From assembly GCA_963824545.1 (NCBI GenBank), contig CAWGPP010000002.1, positions 248,001-312,000 on the forward strand: a stretch of 64,000 nt of DNA, in the 5' to 3' direction. The notes under the pieces are model-generated. The model was not told the DNA's origin. It was given only the letters and a program-made list of their open reading frames with translations, and did not search any database. This document shows positions 34,251-42,380 of the stretch, one piece after another. Source of the DNA: Bog-532 sp963824545. Lineage in GTDB: Bacteria; Actinomycetota; Actinomycetes; Streptosporangiales; Streptosporangiaceae. Both the position numbers and the translations under genes were made by a program. Positions within the stretch are counted from its first letter, which is position 1, and every line of letters starts with the position of its first letter.

Positions 34251-36700
34251 TGAGCTGGCTGACGAAGTACCAGTCGCTGGCGGAGCCGCTGCCGGGGAGG
34301 GTGGCTTTGATCCCGGTGACCTGCGCGCCGGCGGGGAGGGTGAGTTTGGCGCAGGCGCCGGGGCCGCAGCTGGCCGATGGGGTGACGGCGACCCCGGTCT
34401 GCCAGGTGTTGCTGGCGTTACGCCAGGAGATGGTGACGGACGGGGGCAGGATGACGCCGGTGTTGTTGTCCGGCGCGGTCATCCAGACGGCGGCGCTGGC
34501 GGGGGTGTGCGGGGTGGCCCAGGTGGCCTGGACGGTGCCGCCGGTGCTGGCGGTGAAGCTGTCGAGGGCGTCGGCGAACTGCGGGCCGTAGTGGGGGATG
34601 ATGTCGCCGTCGGTGAGTTTGTAGCCGTCGTCGCCGTAGGTGGTGCCGCCGCCGGGGCCGTTGGTGGGCTGGGGGGTGACGGTGTAGGTGTCGCCGGTGG
34701 AGATGACGGCGCCGGTGGGGCTGAGGATCTGCATTTCGTCGAACAGGCACCAGCCGGTGCAGGTGCCGCTGATCGTGACGTACTGGCCGGTGACGGAGTA
34801 CATCGGCATCGTGATGGCGCCGGCCGTGTCGTAGCCGCTGGACCCGCCGGCCACCAGGTGGGAGGTGAGGGTGGCGGCGCCGGAGGTGCCGGCCGGCTGG
34901 CAGCTCTGCCCGGTGATGCCCTGGTTCTGCGGCGCGCAGGTGGCGCCGGCCGCGGCGGCGGCGTTGTTGGGCCAGTTGAGCCCGGCGCCCTGGTCGGCGT
35001 GGGTGATCAGGTTCACGGAGCCGATGGGCTGGGCTTTGCCGAGGTTGATGGTGACGGTGAACGGGCCGCTTTCGGTGTTCCAGCCCATGGCGCCGGGAAA
35101 GGCCCAGGTGCCGGACGGGGAGACCTTGCCGTCGGTGAGCTTGCCGGCGTAGTAGCCGGTGTAGGTGGGCTGGGAGTCGGCGTAGGTGCCGGACTGGGCC
35201 TGCGGCCCGGTGGAGGAGGAGGTGGCGCCGTAGTTGCCGTTGGCGATCATCGGCGGGTCGTCCAGGCCGGCCACGGCGCGCATCACGTTCGGCCAGGGGC
35301 TGCCGGGCTGGCGGGTCAGCGTGATCGTGGCGCTGGTCACCGCGTCGTTGCCGCTGGCGGCGGCCGGGAGGGTCACCAGGACGGACTGGTAGGCGGGGTT
35401 GACCGTTTCGGCGCCGGCGCGGACCGCGTAGGAGGTGCGGGTGCCGCCGGGGCCGGTGACGCTGACGTTGACCTGCCCGCGCCACGGGGTGGCGGGGTTC
35501 GGCGTCGTTGAAGTCGATCCGGAAGGAGGTGACGTTCGTGGCGGCCGCGGGGGTCCAGGTCTGCTGCAGCGTCCCGGCCGCGGTGGTCGTGGGCGCCCAG
35601 GGCAGGCCGATGTCCATGTTGGTGATGGTCTGGCCGGCCAGGTAATTGGTCAGGTCGGTGTAGGTCTGCCATTCGCTGGCGTCGACCGCGGGCTGGCCGG
35701 AGGTCTGGTCGAAAATGTCGCTGGACAGGCCGTCGAAGAATACCTGCGGGTAGGCGGCGGCGCCGGTCTGCTGGGCGATGGCGAGGTACTGGTGCGCGAT
35801 CTGCTGTTCGGCGGGCGAATTGCCCTGGCTGGACAGCTCGTATTCGGGCGCCTGCTGCTGCCCGGCGGCTTTCCAGCCGATGCTGTACAGCCGGGAATCG
35901 TTCACGACCCCTTCGTACTGGGCGCCGCGGAAGGAGTATTCGGGCTGGATGTCGGTGACGGTGAAGCCGAGGCTGGCGCCGGCGAACGCATTCGGGGCGT
36001 CGTAGTAGGGCACCCAGATCGTGGAAAGGCCCAGGGAGTGGGCTTCGGTGTTCATGGACTGGATGTAGGCCGGGTCGCCTTCGGCGGCGGCGGCGTCCTC
36101 CCGCTGGTAGTAGATCCCGTACAGGGACAGCTGGGCCCAGTTGGCGGCTTTGGCCATCGACTGGACGTGCTGCAGGTACCAGGTGGCCACGCTCATCCGC
36201 TGCGCGGCGACCGACAGGTTCTGCGCGGTGCTGGCGCCGGGCAGCGTCACGCTGGCATCGGCCGGGTTCAGCCACGGCAGCGTGATCGCGACCTGGATCG
36301 GGTGGGGCGGCGCGCCGTAGCTGGCGGCCAGCGCCGCCGCGGCGCTGTTCAGCGCGGCCGCGTCCGCGAATTCCTGGGTCAGCAGGTCCGACAGGTCAGC
36401 GCCGGTCAGCGCCGCGTACATGATGTCCTGGGAATCGACGTCCTGGGTGGTGAGAATGACCGCGTCGAACAGCCATTTCCCGGTGAACTGCCCGGCCGCG
36501 TTCACCGCCATCAGGTGCTGTTCCCACTGCCGCTGCGTGCGGCCCGCCGCATGGTAAATCAGCGGCGCGTGATGCCAGCTGCTATTGCTGGTGGTGGCGC
36601 TGGTGGCTTTAGTGGCGGCCGATGCGCCCATCGCCGGCGCGATCACGGTGAAAACAGCGGCGGCCGCACACAGGCACGCCAGAAGAATACGCCTGACCAT
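34240..36700 (-). pseudogene. Large secreted DUF4855 protein with C-terminal binding domains, one frameshift
   Basis: Start ATG 36700 with a signal peptide (RRILLACLCAAAAVFTVIAP, then AMGASAA). Residues 40-390 form a DUF4855-like TIM-barrel domain: PLIYHAAGRTQRQWEQHLMA, VILTTQDVDSQDIMYAALTG, LSLYGIYYQREDAAAAEGDP, YPQVFFDGLSSDIFD. Near 35504 the frame slips by one base; the next frame continues VTGPGGTRTSYAVRAGAETV. It then runs through galactose-binding/discoidin-like segments (NTESGPFTVTINLGKAQPIG, ISGTCTGWCLFDEMQILSPT) to the stop. Repaired length is about 820 residues. Likely an exported carbohydrate-active protein. A sequencing error is possible because the remainder is clean. Confidence 0.75.
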
Positions 36701-37165
36701 GAAAATCCCCCCGGATTAACAGGAGAGGCGCTCCGTCACCATTTCCCCACGGAAAGTGACCGCTATTAAGTGCGCCGCGCTCCCTCACTTCCAGAATCCG
36801 CGAAAACACATAAAGAAACCGGAGGCGAAAGCACCCTCTCCGGGGGGCCAAAGAATCCACTCCAGCGGGCCATAAGGACCTGCACCGCAAGGACGGTCGG
36901 CCCGCCCGCCCCGGGACCTTCGTCCCGCCGGGCCTCGCAGGCTGACCAGCAGAAACGCTGCAGAGCCGACCGCGCGGCAGGAGCGGCCAGCGGCCGGGCA
37001 CGACGCGGCCGGGCATGCTCGCCAGCGCGAACACCGGGGAAATACTGCGTGCCCCTCCCCGGCTACCTGGTGAATATGCGGGGAGGGGCGCGTCTCGCCG
37101 CCCAGCATTTATGGGCAGACTTTTGGGCAGCATTCACTGGGCAGAATGCTGCCCGGATACAGTCA
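36701..37165. other. Intergenic region with stacked hairpins
   Basis: No supported gene. Two inverted repeats stand in addition to the terminator at 37166: GCCCCTCCCC/GGGGAGGGGC (37051-37060 with 37080-37089) and GGGCAGCATT/AATGCTGCCC (37125-37134 with 37145-37154). It should also contain the promoter of the DUF4855 gene. Confidence 0.6.
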
Positions 37166-37197
37166 GGGGCCGGCCCGGCGGACGCCGGGCCGGCCCC
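37166..37197. terminator. Terminator after the Ig-like repeat gene
   Basis: A 14-bp perfect stem GGGGCCGGCCCGGC (37166-37179) with 37184-37197, a 4-nt loop, and TTT on the plus side. It lies 18 bases beyond the minus-strand stop. Confidence 0.8.
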
Positions 37198-37215
37198 TTT
37201 GGGAGCGGCGGCTTC

Positions 37216-38094
37216 TTACGGGATGATCCGCAGGTAGCTGGTGACCTCGTTGGATGAGGCCACGATGGTGCCCGGCGGGTACGACGTGCTGTACAGGGAC
37301 ACGAAGGCCACGAGGGCGCTGCCGGCGTAGCTTGGCGTGAACGTGGCTGAGCACGAACTGCCCGAGGCGCACGACTGGATCAGCGTGCCGGTGTCCTCAT
37401 CGAATATCTCGATGTAGTAAGGCGTCGGCCCGACGTCCGCGTTGGCCGTGGCCGTGACCGTCGCGCTGCCGAAGGTGGCGGCCGGTGCGGTCAGCGATAC
37501 CCGCCAGCCGAGGTTGGACCAGGTGACGAAGCTGGTCACCGAGGTCTCCTGGAGTTGCGTGGGCGGGAACGCGGTGCTGTCGCCCGACACATAGGCAATG
37601 TAACGGTGCGTGGTCGCGACGCCCTGGCTGACCGTGGCGCCGCACGAGGTGCCGATACCGCACGAGGCGATCCTGGTTCCCGTCGTGGCGTCGAGGATCT
37701 GCGTCCAGAAGGGCGAAGGCCCGACGTCGGAGGTCGTGGTCGCGGTCAGCGTGGCCGTGCCGCCGACCGGCAGGGTAGGCGTGTTCACGGCCAGCGTCAG
37801 GCCGACGCCATGCCACAGCACACCCACCTCGGAGGAGATGGCCTGCTCGCCGGCGGGCGGGTAACCGGCCGACGCGTAGGACACGACGGCGACGTAGTAG
37901 TGCGTCGTCGGTGTCGGCTGGGTCACCGAGGCCGGAAAGACACCTGACCGCCCGGCCGCCGGCCGCCCGCCCGGCCGCCCGCCCGCGCGGTACGCCCCCG
38001 TACCCTTGAGCACCGCACGGGCGAGCGTGCATGTGGTCAGCCCCGGTTGCTGAGAGTGATGACGGCAGCGATGGGCCGGACTGACTGCCCTCAT
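37216..38094 (-). CDS. Exported protein with repeated Ig-like modules, probably 5'-truncated
   Basis: The frame contains one partial and two nearly full copies of a module of about 90 residues: LTLAVNTPTLPVGGTATLTA, SPFWTQILDATTGTRIASCG, RYIAYVSGDSTAFPPTQLQE; and VSLTAPAATFGSATVTATAN, TPYYIEIFDEDTGTLIQSCA, ALVAFVSLYSTSYPPGTIVA. Each has a C-x-x-G-x-S-C-x-A pair that could form a disulfide. The N-terminal 50 residues are Arg/Gly-rich without a signal peptide, and a module is cut short there, so the original start is lost or shifted out of frame. Probably a surface adhesin-like protein. Confidence 0.6.
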   Translation of the reverse strand: MRAVSPAHRCRHHSQQPGLTTCTLARAVLKGTGAYRAGGRPGGRPAAGRSGVFPASVTQPTPTTHYYVAVVSYASAGYPPAGEQAISSEVGVLWHGVGLTLAVNTPTLPVGGTATLTATTTSDVGPSPFWTQILDATTGTRIASCGIGTSCGATVSQGVATTHRYIAYVSGDSTAFPPTQLQETSVTSFVTWSNLGWRVSLTAPAATFGSATVTATANADVGPTPYYIEIFDEDTGTLIQSCASGSSCSATFTPSYAGSALVAFVSLYSTSYPPGTIVASSNEVTSYLRIIP

Positions 38095-38143
38095 AGTGCG
38101 GAGCGTGCGCGCCCCGCCCTGATACAGGCCGCCCGGCGGCGGC

Positions 38144-38201
38144 CGGGCCTGACCCGGGGCTACGGAAGCGCCCCGGGCCTGACCCGGGCTACGGAAGCGC
38201 C
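38144..38201. repeat. Tandem duplication of the 3' end of the papain-like gene
   Basis: 38144-38172 and 38174-38201 are the same 28-29-bp sequence (one G difference). The minus-strand stop (38191-38189) lies in the second copy, so the first copy duplicates the last codons and stop downstream of the gene. Confidence 0.85.
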
Positions 38202-38986
38202 AGCGGGCTGCCGGTCAGCGCCTGGTAGTCGGCCTTCAGCTGGTCCAGGTCCACGCCCTCCTCGAACTGCCTGGTCCCGAGGTGCTCCGGCCAGATGACC
38301 ACCCACGCCTCCTGGACCAGCGGGGTGCCGTGCACGGTGCCCTTCCAGAAGGACGGCGCAAACTCGGTCTCCTGCGCCCAGGTAATGAACTTGATGTCGG
38401 TGTCGGTGTATCCGCCGCCCAGAATGGCGTGCCCGCCGTCAATGGCGGAGTTCCGGACATCGGTCCAGGGCTTGCCCTCGCTGAATTCCTCCTGGTTCGC
38501 GGCGAGAACCTGAATGCCCAGCCACAGGCCGCCGAAGATGGCCAGTGCGGCCTTTACCTCGGCGAGCTTGGTGGGGTCGACCTTGGCGAAGGCGACCGCC
38601 GGCACGCCGTCCGGGCCGCCGTTCGCGTGCAGGTACTCCAGCCCGGTCTGGACGTCCATGCCCTGGTCGGCGCTGCTGCCGGGGCCATCGGTGGTGCTGC
38701 TGCCTGCCGGGTCGAAGTTCGGGTTCTGCGTCTTGTAGAACTGCCACACCTGGTCCTGCGTCGGGTAGTACTCGGCGGCCAGGGCCGAGGTCACCAGGCG
38801 GCGCATGTTCGCCCAGGTCACTGCGTTGCAGTCGCCAACCGTGTCGTTACCCAGCATCTGCCAGCCGCCCAGCTTGCCGAGGTAGTCCTCCTGCGGCGGG
38901 TGGGCCGGGACGGTGCTCGACAGAAAACTGGCGAACCTCAGGGCCGGCGCGTTTTTCGGCGGCCTCCGCCCATACATGTACGGCAT
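38189..38986 (-). CDS. Papain-fold-like protein of unknown function
   Basis: A 265-residue protein from ATG 38986 (GGGAGA site). After PYMYGRRPPKNAPALRFASF comes MLGNDTVGDCNAVTWANMRR, with a Cys in the G-D-C-N position. Later come AIDGGHAILGGGYTDTDIKF (His) and AWVVIWPEH. The Cys...His order and the D-G-G-H-A block fit a papain/C1-like fold often seen in uncharacterised bacterial and phage proteins. No signal peptide. Proteolytic activity is not proven. It is followed by a 3' tandem duplication. Confidence 0.6.
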   Translation of the reverse strand: MPYMYGRRPPKNAPALRFASFLSSTVPAHPPQEDYLGKLGGWQMLGNDTVGDCNAVTWANMRRLVTSALAAEYYPTQDQVWQFYKTQNPNFDPAGSSTTDGPGSSADQGMDVQTGLEYLHANGGPDGVPAVAFAKVDPTKLAEVKAALAIFGGLWLGIQVLAANQEEFSEGKPWTDVRNSAIDGGHAILGGGYTDTDIKFITWAQETEFAPSFWKGTVHGTPLVQEAWVVIWPEHLGTRQFEEGVDLDQLKADYQALTGSPLALP

Positions 38987-39244
38987 GGTGTCTCCCTCGC
39001 TGTCGGTATGACGATGGGCCGGCAGAGCCCAGTACCCCGTCGCGCCCCCTGCAGGAAGGAGCAGCGTACCGTTAATCTGATACATCCGGACAACGATTCT
39101 TTTCCGGCTGGCCGTTGCCGGTGGATGCGTCATTATTTAATGAATAGGCAGCGTCTCATTAATGCAGCTGCGCTGACGTTCTGCGCGGGGGACCTTTCCT
39201 GGTGCTTTACCGTTTATGCGGCGCCCGGTGCCGCCGCGCCGGAG

Positions 39245-39865
39245 TCAGGCGCTGACCAGTTCGCGGTCGATCCCGGCGGCGTCCAGTTCGCGCCGCAGCC
39301 GGCCCAGGCTGCGGGCCCGGCTCGGGCCGATGCTGCCGACCGCCATGCGGAGCTCGGCCGATAGCTGGCTGTAGCTCGGCGACGGCGAATCCATCAGCAG
39401 GGTGAGCAGGGTCTGATCCCGGGTCGGCAGCCGGCGCAGCGCGGCGGACACGTGCCTGCTCTGGTCCTTGGCCGTCACTTCCTGCTCCGGGGAGCGCCCG
39501 GGGTCCGGGAGGTCCGCGATGGCCGGGCCGGCCAGTTCGGGTGCCCGCCCGCGGCTGCGGAACACCGCGAAGATATGTCGGCGTAGCGTCGTGACCAGCC
39601 ACGAACTGACGCTGTCCGGGTCGCGCAGCGTGCTCGCGTGCTCGATCAGCCGCAGCCAGGCCGTCTGCACCGCATCTTCACAGGTCGCTTCGTCGAGGCG
39701 GAATGAACGGGCCACCCGGAAGAGATAAGCCTGGTGGCGCCGGATGAGCACCTCCCAGTCGTCGCGCTGTCCCGCGAGCGCGCCCCGGACCAGGTCACCG
39801 TCCGTCCTGTCGTCGTCGGCCGCGGTGAACATCCCCGTGCGCGGCTCATCCGTCAGCTGGCTCAT
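39245..39865 (-). CDS. ECF RNA polymerase sigma factor
   Basis: A 206-residue sigma-70 family protein. Region 2 reads WEVLIRRHQAYLFRVARSFR, then LDEATCEDAVQTAWLRLIEH (the D-A-V-Q-T-W core-binding block). Region 4 reads LRRLPTRDQTLLTLLMDSPS, then PSYSQLSAELRMAVGSIGPS, as helix-turn-helix. ATG 39865 follows a GGGGAGAA site. No anti-sigma gene is adjacent, so its control is unknown. It is divergent from the SARP-type gene at 40092. The 258 bases downstream (38987-39244) hold no gene. Confidence 0.88.
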   Translation of the reverse strand: MSQLTDEPRTGMFTAADDDRTDGDLVRGALAGQRDDWEVLIRRHQAYLFRVARSFRLDEATCEDAVQTAWLRLIEHASTLRDPDSVSSWLVTTLRRHIFAVFRSRGRAPELAGPAIADLPDPGRSPEQEVTAKDQSRHVSAALRRLPTRDQTLLTLLMDSPSPSYSQLSAELRMAVGSIGPSRARSLGRLRRELDAAGIDRELVSA

Positions 39866-40091
39866 CGTTTCTCCCCGTATCGAGCCGTCCCGGGAAGGCA
39901 GTGCCGGTGACCGTCGCGGAACCGGCCGCTGCCCGCTGCCCGGGGCTTACGGATTGATCGTGCCGGCGGGGTCTGCAGCGACCGCTGCACTGACCGCTGC
40001 ACCGGGAGCGTGGTCGCTGGTCAGCCGCGGGTATCTATACGGCGCGTATCGGTCTACGTTGTCAGCAGTGCTCCGCGTAACGGGAGGGGGC

Positions 40092-40886
40092 GTGAGCGAA
40101 GCGACAGAGCCGGCACCGCGATTCGGGGTTCTCGGCCCGCTTCGGGCCTGGCGGGGGGACGGCGAGGTAGATCTCGGGCCGGTACAGCAGCGGGTGGTTC
40201 TCGCCGTGCTGCTCCTGCAGGCCGGTCACCCGATTTCGCGGCAGCGGCTGATCAGCGCGGTGTGGGGTGACGCGCCGCCCGCGCGTTCTGTGAACCTGAT
40301 CCAGCGGCACGTCTCGCGGCTGCGGCGGGTGCTCGGGACCGGGGAAGCCGGGGAAGACCGCCTGGATGCGCCGTTCCGGCTGGTCTGGACCGACGCCGGG
40401 TACCTGCTGACCGTGCCGGCCGGCGCGGTCGACCTCAGCGTGTTCCAGCATGAGCTGGGCCGGGCCCGGGCCGCGCGGGCGGCCGGCGATCTCCGGGAGG
40501 CCGCCGCGGCGCTGCACGCCGCGCTCAGGCTCTGGCGCGGTCCGGTCTGCGACGTCCGGGCCGCGGTGGCGGAATGGTCCGGCGCCTGGCAGGCCGGGCC
40601 GCTCCCGGTGCCGACGTACTGGGCCGCCCCGCGTTACGTGCAGATCTACGACGAACGACAGCCGGGTGCGGGCGGCACCTACACGTTCGAGGGCACCCTC
40701 GCCGACCTGTACCTGGCCTGCACCGAGCGGCCGGTGACCGCGGCCCGGGTACGCCAGGATCTGGGCCTGCAGTTGCCTGCGGAAAGCGTGTGGGAGGTGT
40801 TCGAGGAGTTCCGCCAGCGCGGCCTGATGTTCCTCGACGGGGACCTCGCCCTGACCCTGGCCCTGCCCGCGGTCAAGGGCCGCTGA
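40092..40886 (+). CDS. SARP-type regulator fused to a RiPP radical-SAM maturase tail
   Basis: GTG 40092 after GGAGGGGG. Residues 1-110 are an OmpR-like winged helix of SARP/AfsR regulators: FGVLGPLRAWRGDGEVDLGP, VQQRVVLAVLLLQAGHPISR, SVNLIQRHVSRLRRVLG. A truncated BTAD follows (FQHELGRARAARAAGDLREA, LRLWRGPVCDVR). From about residue 165 it changes to YVQIYDERQPGAGGTYTFEG, TLADLYLACTERPVTAARVR and VWEVFEEFRQRGLMFLDGDL. This resembles the C-terminus of RiPP maturation radical-SAM proteins. The join near 40580 looks like a deletion in frame. The rest of the maturase, with its Cys-rich SAM site, is absent. Confidence 0.65.
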   Translation: MSEATEPAPRFGVLGPLRAWRGDGEVDLGPVQQRVVLAVLLLQAGHPISRQRLISAVWGDAPPARSVNLIQRHVSRLRRVLGTGEAGEDRLDAPFRLVWTDAGYLLTVPAGAVDLSVFQHELGRARAARAAGDLREAAAALHAALRLWRGPVCDVRAAVAEWSGAWQAGPLPVPTYWAAPRYVQIYDERQPGAGGTYTFEGTLADLYLACTERPVTAARVRQDLGLQLPAESVWEVFEEFRQRGLMFLDGDLALTLALPAVKGR

Positions 40887-40896
40887 GCCCCGTGCC

Positions 40897-41397
40897 TCAT
40901 CCGTCGCCGGGGGCGGGGACGCCGCAGAGATCGGCGAGTACCTGCCCGGCCGCGTGCACCGGAAGCGCCCAGGTCTGAAGGCCGACCACGCCGTCCGCGT
41001 CGATGGCGCCGCACTTCTGCGTGCCCTGCACGGCGGCGGCGGTCAGCGGCCCGTAGCTCCCGTCGGTGGCCAGCACCGGATCGGACGACGGTGCGAAGTC
41101 TCCCCGGCCCTTGTTCAGGGCCGCCTGCAGGCTGCTCACCACGGTGCCGTGTGAGCCGGGCCGCAGCACCGGGGGCTGTGCGCCGTCCCCGCCGAGCGCG
41201 GTCCAGGTGGCCGGCCCGACGATACCGTCCACGGTCAGGCCGGCGTCGCGCTGGAACTCGGCCACGGCCTCGGCCGTCACCGGGCCGAAGATGCCGTCGA
41301 TCTGGGTGTAGCTCAGCGTCCGGCGGACGAGAAGGTACTGTGCCCACTCGACCGTGGCGCCGGCCGCGCCCGCAGAGATCGTCCCAGGAATGGCCAT
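40897..41397 (-). CDS. Peptidoglycan-binding protein with two PG-binding-1 domains
   Basis: A 166-residue protein made of two tandem domains. The first reads AGATVEWAQYLLVRRTLSYT, IDGIFGPVTAEAVAEFQRDA and LTVDGIVGPATWTAL. The second reads SHGTVVSSLQAALNKGRGDF, TDGSYGPLTAAAVQGTQ and IDADGVVGLQTWALPV. Each ends in the D-G-x-x-G-x-x-T-W hallmark. No signal peptide or catalytic domain, as in many small actinobacterial members. It converges on the SARP-like gene with a 10-base gap. Confidence 0.88.
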   Translation of the reverse strand: MAIPGTISAGAAGATVEWAQYLLVRRTLSYTQIDGIFGPVTAEAVAEFQRDAGLTVDGIVGPATWTALGGDGAQPPVLRPGSHGTVVSSLQAALNKGRGDFAPSSDPVLATDGSYGPLTAAAVQGTQKCGAIDADGVVGLQTWALPVHAAGQVLADLCGVPAPGDG

Positions 41398-41638
41398 GTC
41401 CGGCTCCGTTCTTCGCTGGTCAGTCGTCGGTGGCTGACACGTGGACGACGGCCACCCCGCGGTGGCCGGGCGGCCGTCGCCTACAAAGAGCCGAGAAGCC
41501 CCGGCCTGATACCGGCCCGTGCGATCCCGTGCCGGGACTCGGCGGCCCGCCCGCGCTGCGCCGCCGGCGACGCGCGGCGGACGCCGCGCCGGGACGGCCC
41601 GGTCGCTCGGCGCGTCAGCCGCGCTTAAGCTGCGGCCT

Positions 41639-41766
41639 GTGCGTACAGCGGGGTCGCGGCGGAGGCGCCTGTGCGTACAGCGGGGTCGCGGCGGAGGCGC
41701 CTGTGCGTACAGCCGGGTCGCGGCGGAGGCGCCTGTGCGTACAGCCGGGTCGCGGCGGAGGCGCCT
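41639..41766 (+). repeat. Four 32-bp tandem repeats, phased
   Basis: Copies at 41639-41670, 41671-41702, 41703-41734 and 41735-41766 are identical except for one G/C change shared by the last two. A fifth, partial match (TTACGTACAAAGGGG) follows. Each has TGCGTACA near its start, so five GTAC sites occur every 32 bp, close to three helical turns. They lie 106 bases before GTG 41872. There are no spacers, so it is not CRISPR. Confidence 0.9.
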
Positions 41767-41871
41767 TTACGTACAAAGGGGAGTGGTTGCTGGGCGGAGG
41801 AATAACAGGGGCTGAGCTGGGCAGTTGGCAGGACGGATGAGGTTCCTATTGGCGGACGGGACGGAGAGCCT

Positions 41872-42315
41872 GTGGACGGTCAGCTTGGAACCCCTGTGGA
41901 CGACCCCGGCGGCGTTGGGACCGCTCCGGACAACAGCCGTCTGGAGAGCCCGCCCGGCGACCCGGTGCTGGAGACCGGGACGGTGCCGGACGAGCTCGTG
42001 TCGGAGTTCTCGTCGCTGTCGACGCCGTACTGCTGGGTGATCACCGAGGATCTGATCGCCGGGTACGACGGCACCGAGCCGTCCGCGGTCGGCAAGTCCG
42101 GGCCGGACCAGGCCGAGGCGGCGGACGTCTGCGAGGCCCTGACCGCGGGCAAGTTCTTCCGTCTGGCGGCCCCCGGCGGGGCCGGGCTCGCGATCGGGCG
42201 GCTGTACGACCCGAGCGGCGACAGCGAACGGGCACCGCTGGAGGATTTCGGCGTCAGGAACTGGGGCGCGACCACGATCGAGTACCGCCTCGAAGGCCAG
42301 TGGCACACCGGTTAG
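41872..42315 (+). CDS. Hypothetical protein
   Basis: A 147-residue protein from GTG 41872 with GGAGAG 4 bases upstream. The first 45 residues are Pro/Gly/Asp-rich. From residue 46 it looks like a compact domain: STPYCWVITEDLIAGYDGTE, DVCEALTAGKFFRLAAPGGA, GVRNWGATTIEYRLEGQWHT. The family is not recognised. The stop TAG is the start of an 18-bp tandem repeat that duplicates the stop four times. Upstream lies the 32-bp repeat array. Confidence 0.65.
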   Translation: MDGQLGTPVDDPGGVGTAPDNSRLESPPGDPVLETGTVPDELVSEFSSLSTPYCWVITEDLIAGYDGTEPSAVGKSGPDQAEAADVCEALTAGKFFRLAAPGGAGLAIGRLYDPSGDSERAPLEDFGVRNWGATTIEYRLEGQWHTG

Positions 42316-42380
42316 CAGGGGCCTCCCGGTTAGCAGGGGCCTCCCGTTTAGCAGGGGCCTCCCGTTTAGCAGGGCCTCCC
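42310..42380. repeat. 18-bp tandem repeat spanning the stop codon
   Basis: Four copies of GGTTAGCAGGGGCCTCCC (42310, 42328, 42346, 42364; the last lacks one G). The first contains the TAG of the plus-strand gene. On the minus strand each copy carries CTAA, a possible stop for the WYL gene. Confidence 0.88.

Noticed and set aside
34192..35511. Long Gly/Val/Ala-rich plus-strand frame
   Set aside because: Antisense to the DUF4855 gene; composition is that of a shadow frame.
41639..41766. CRISPR array
   Set aside because: Repeats are directly adjacent without spacers, and no cas genes are present.
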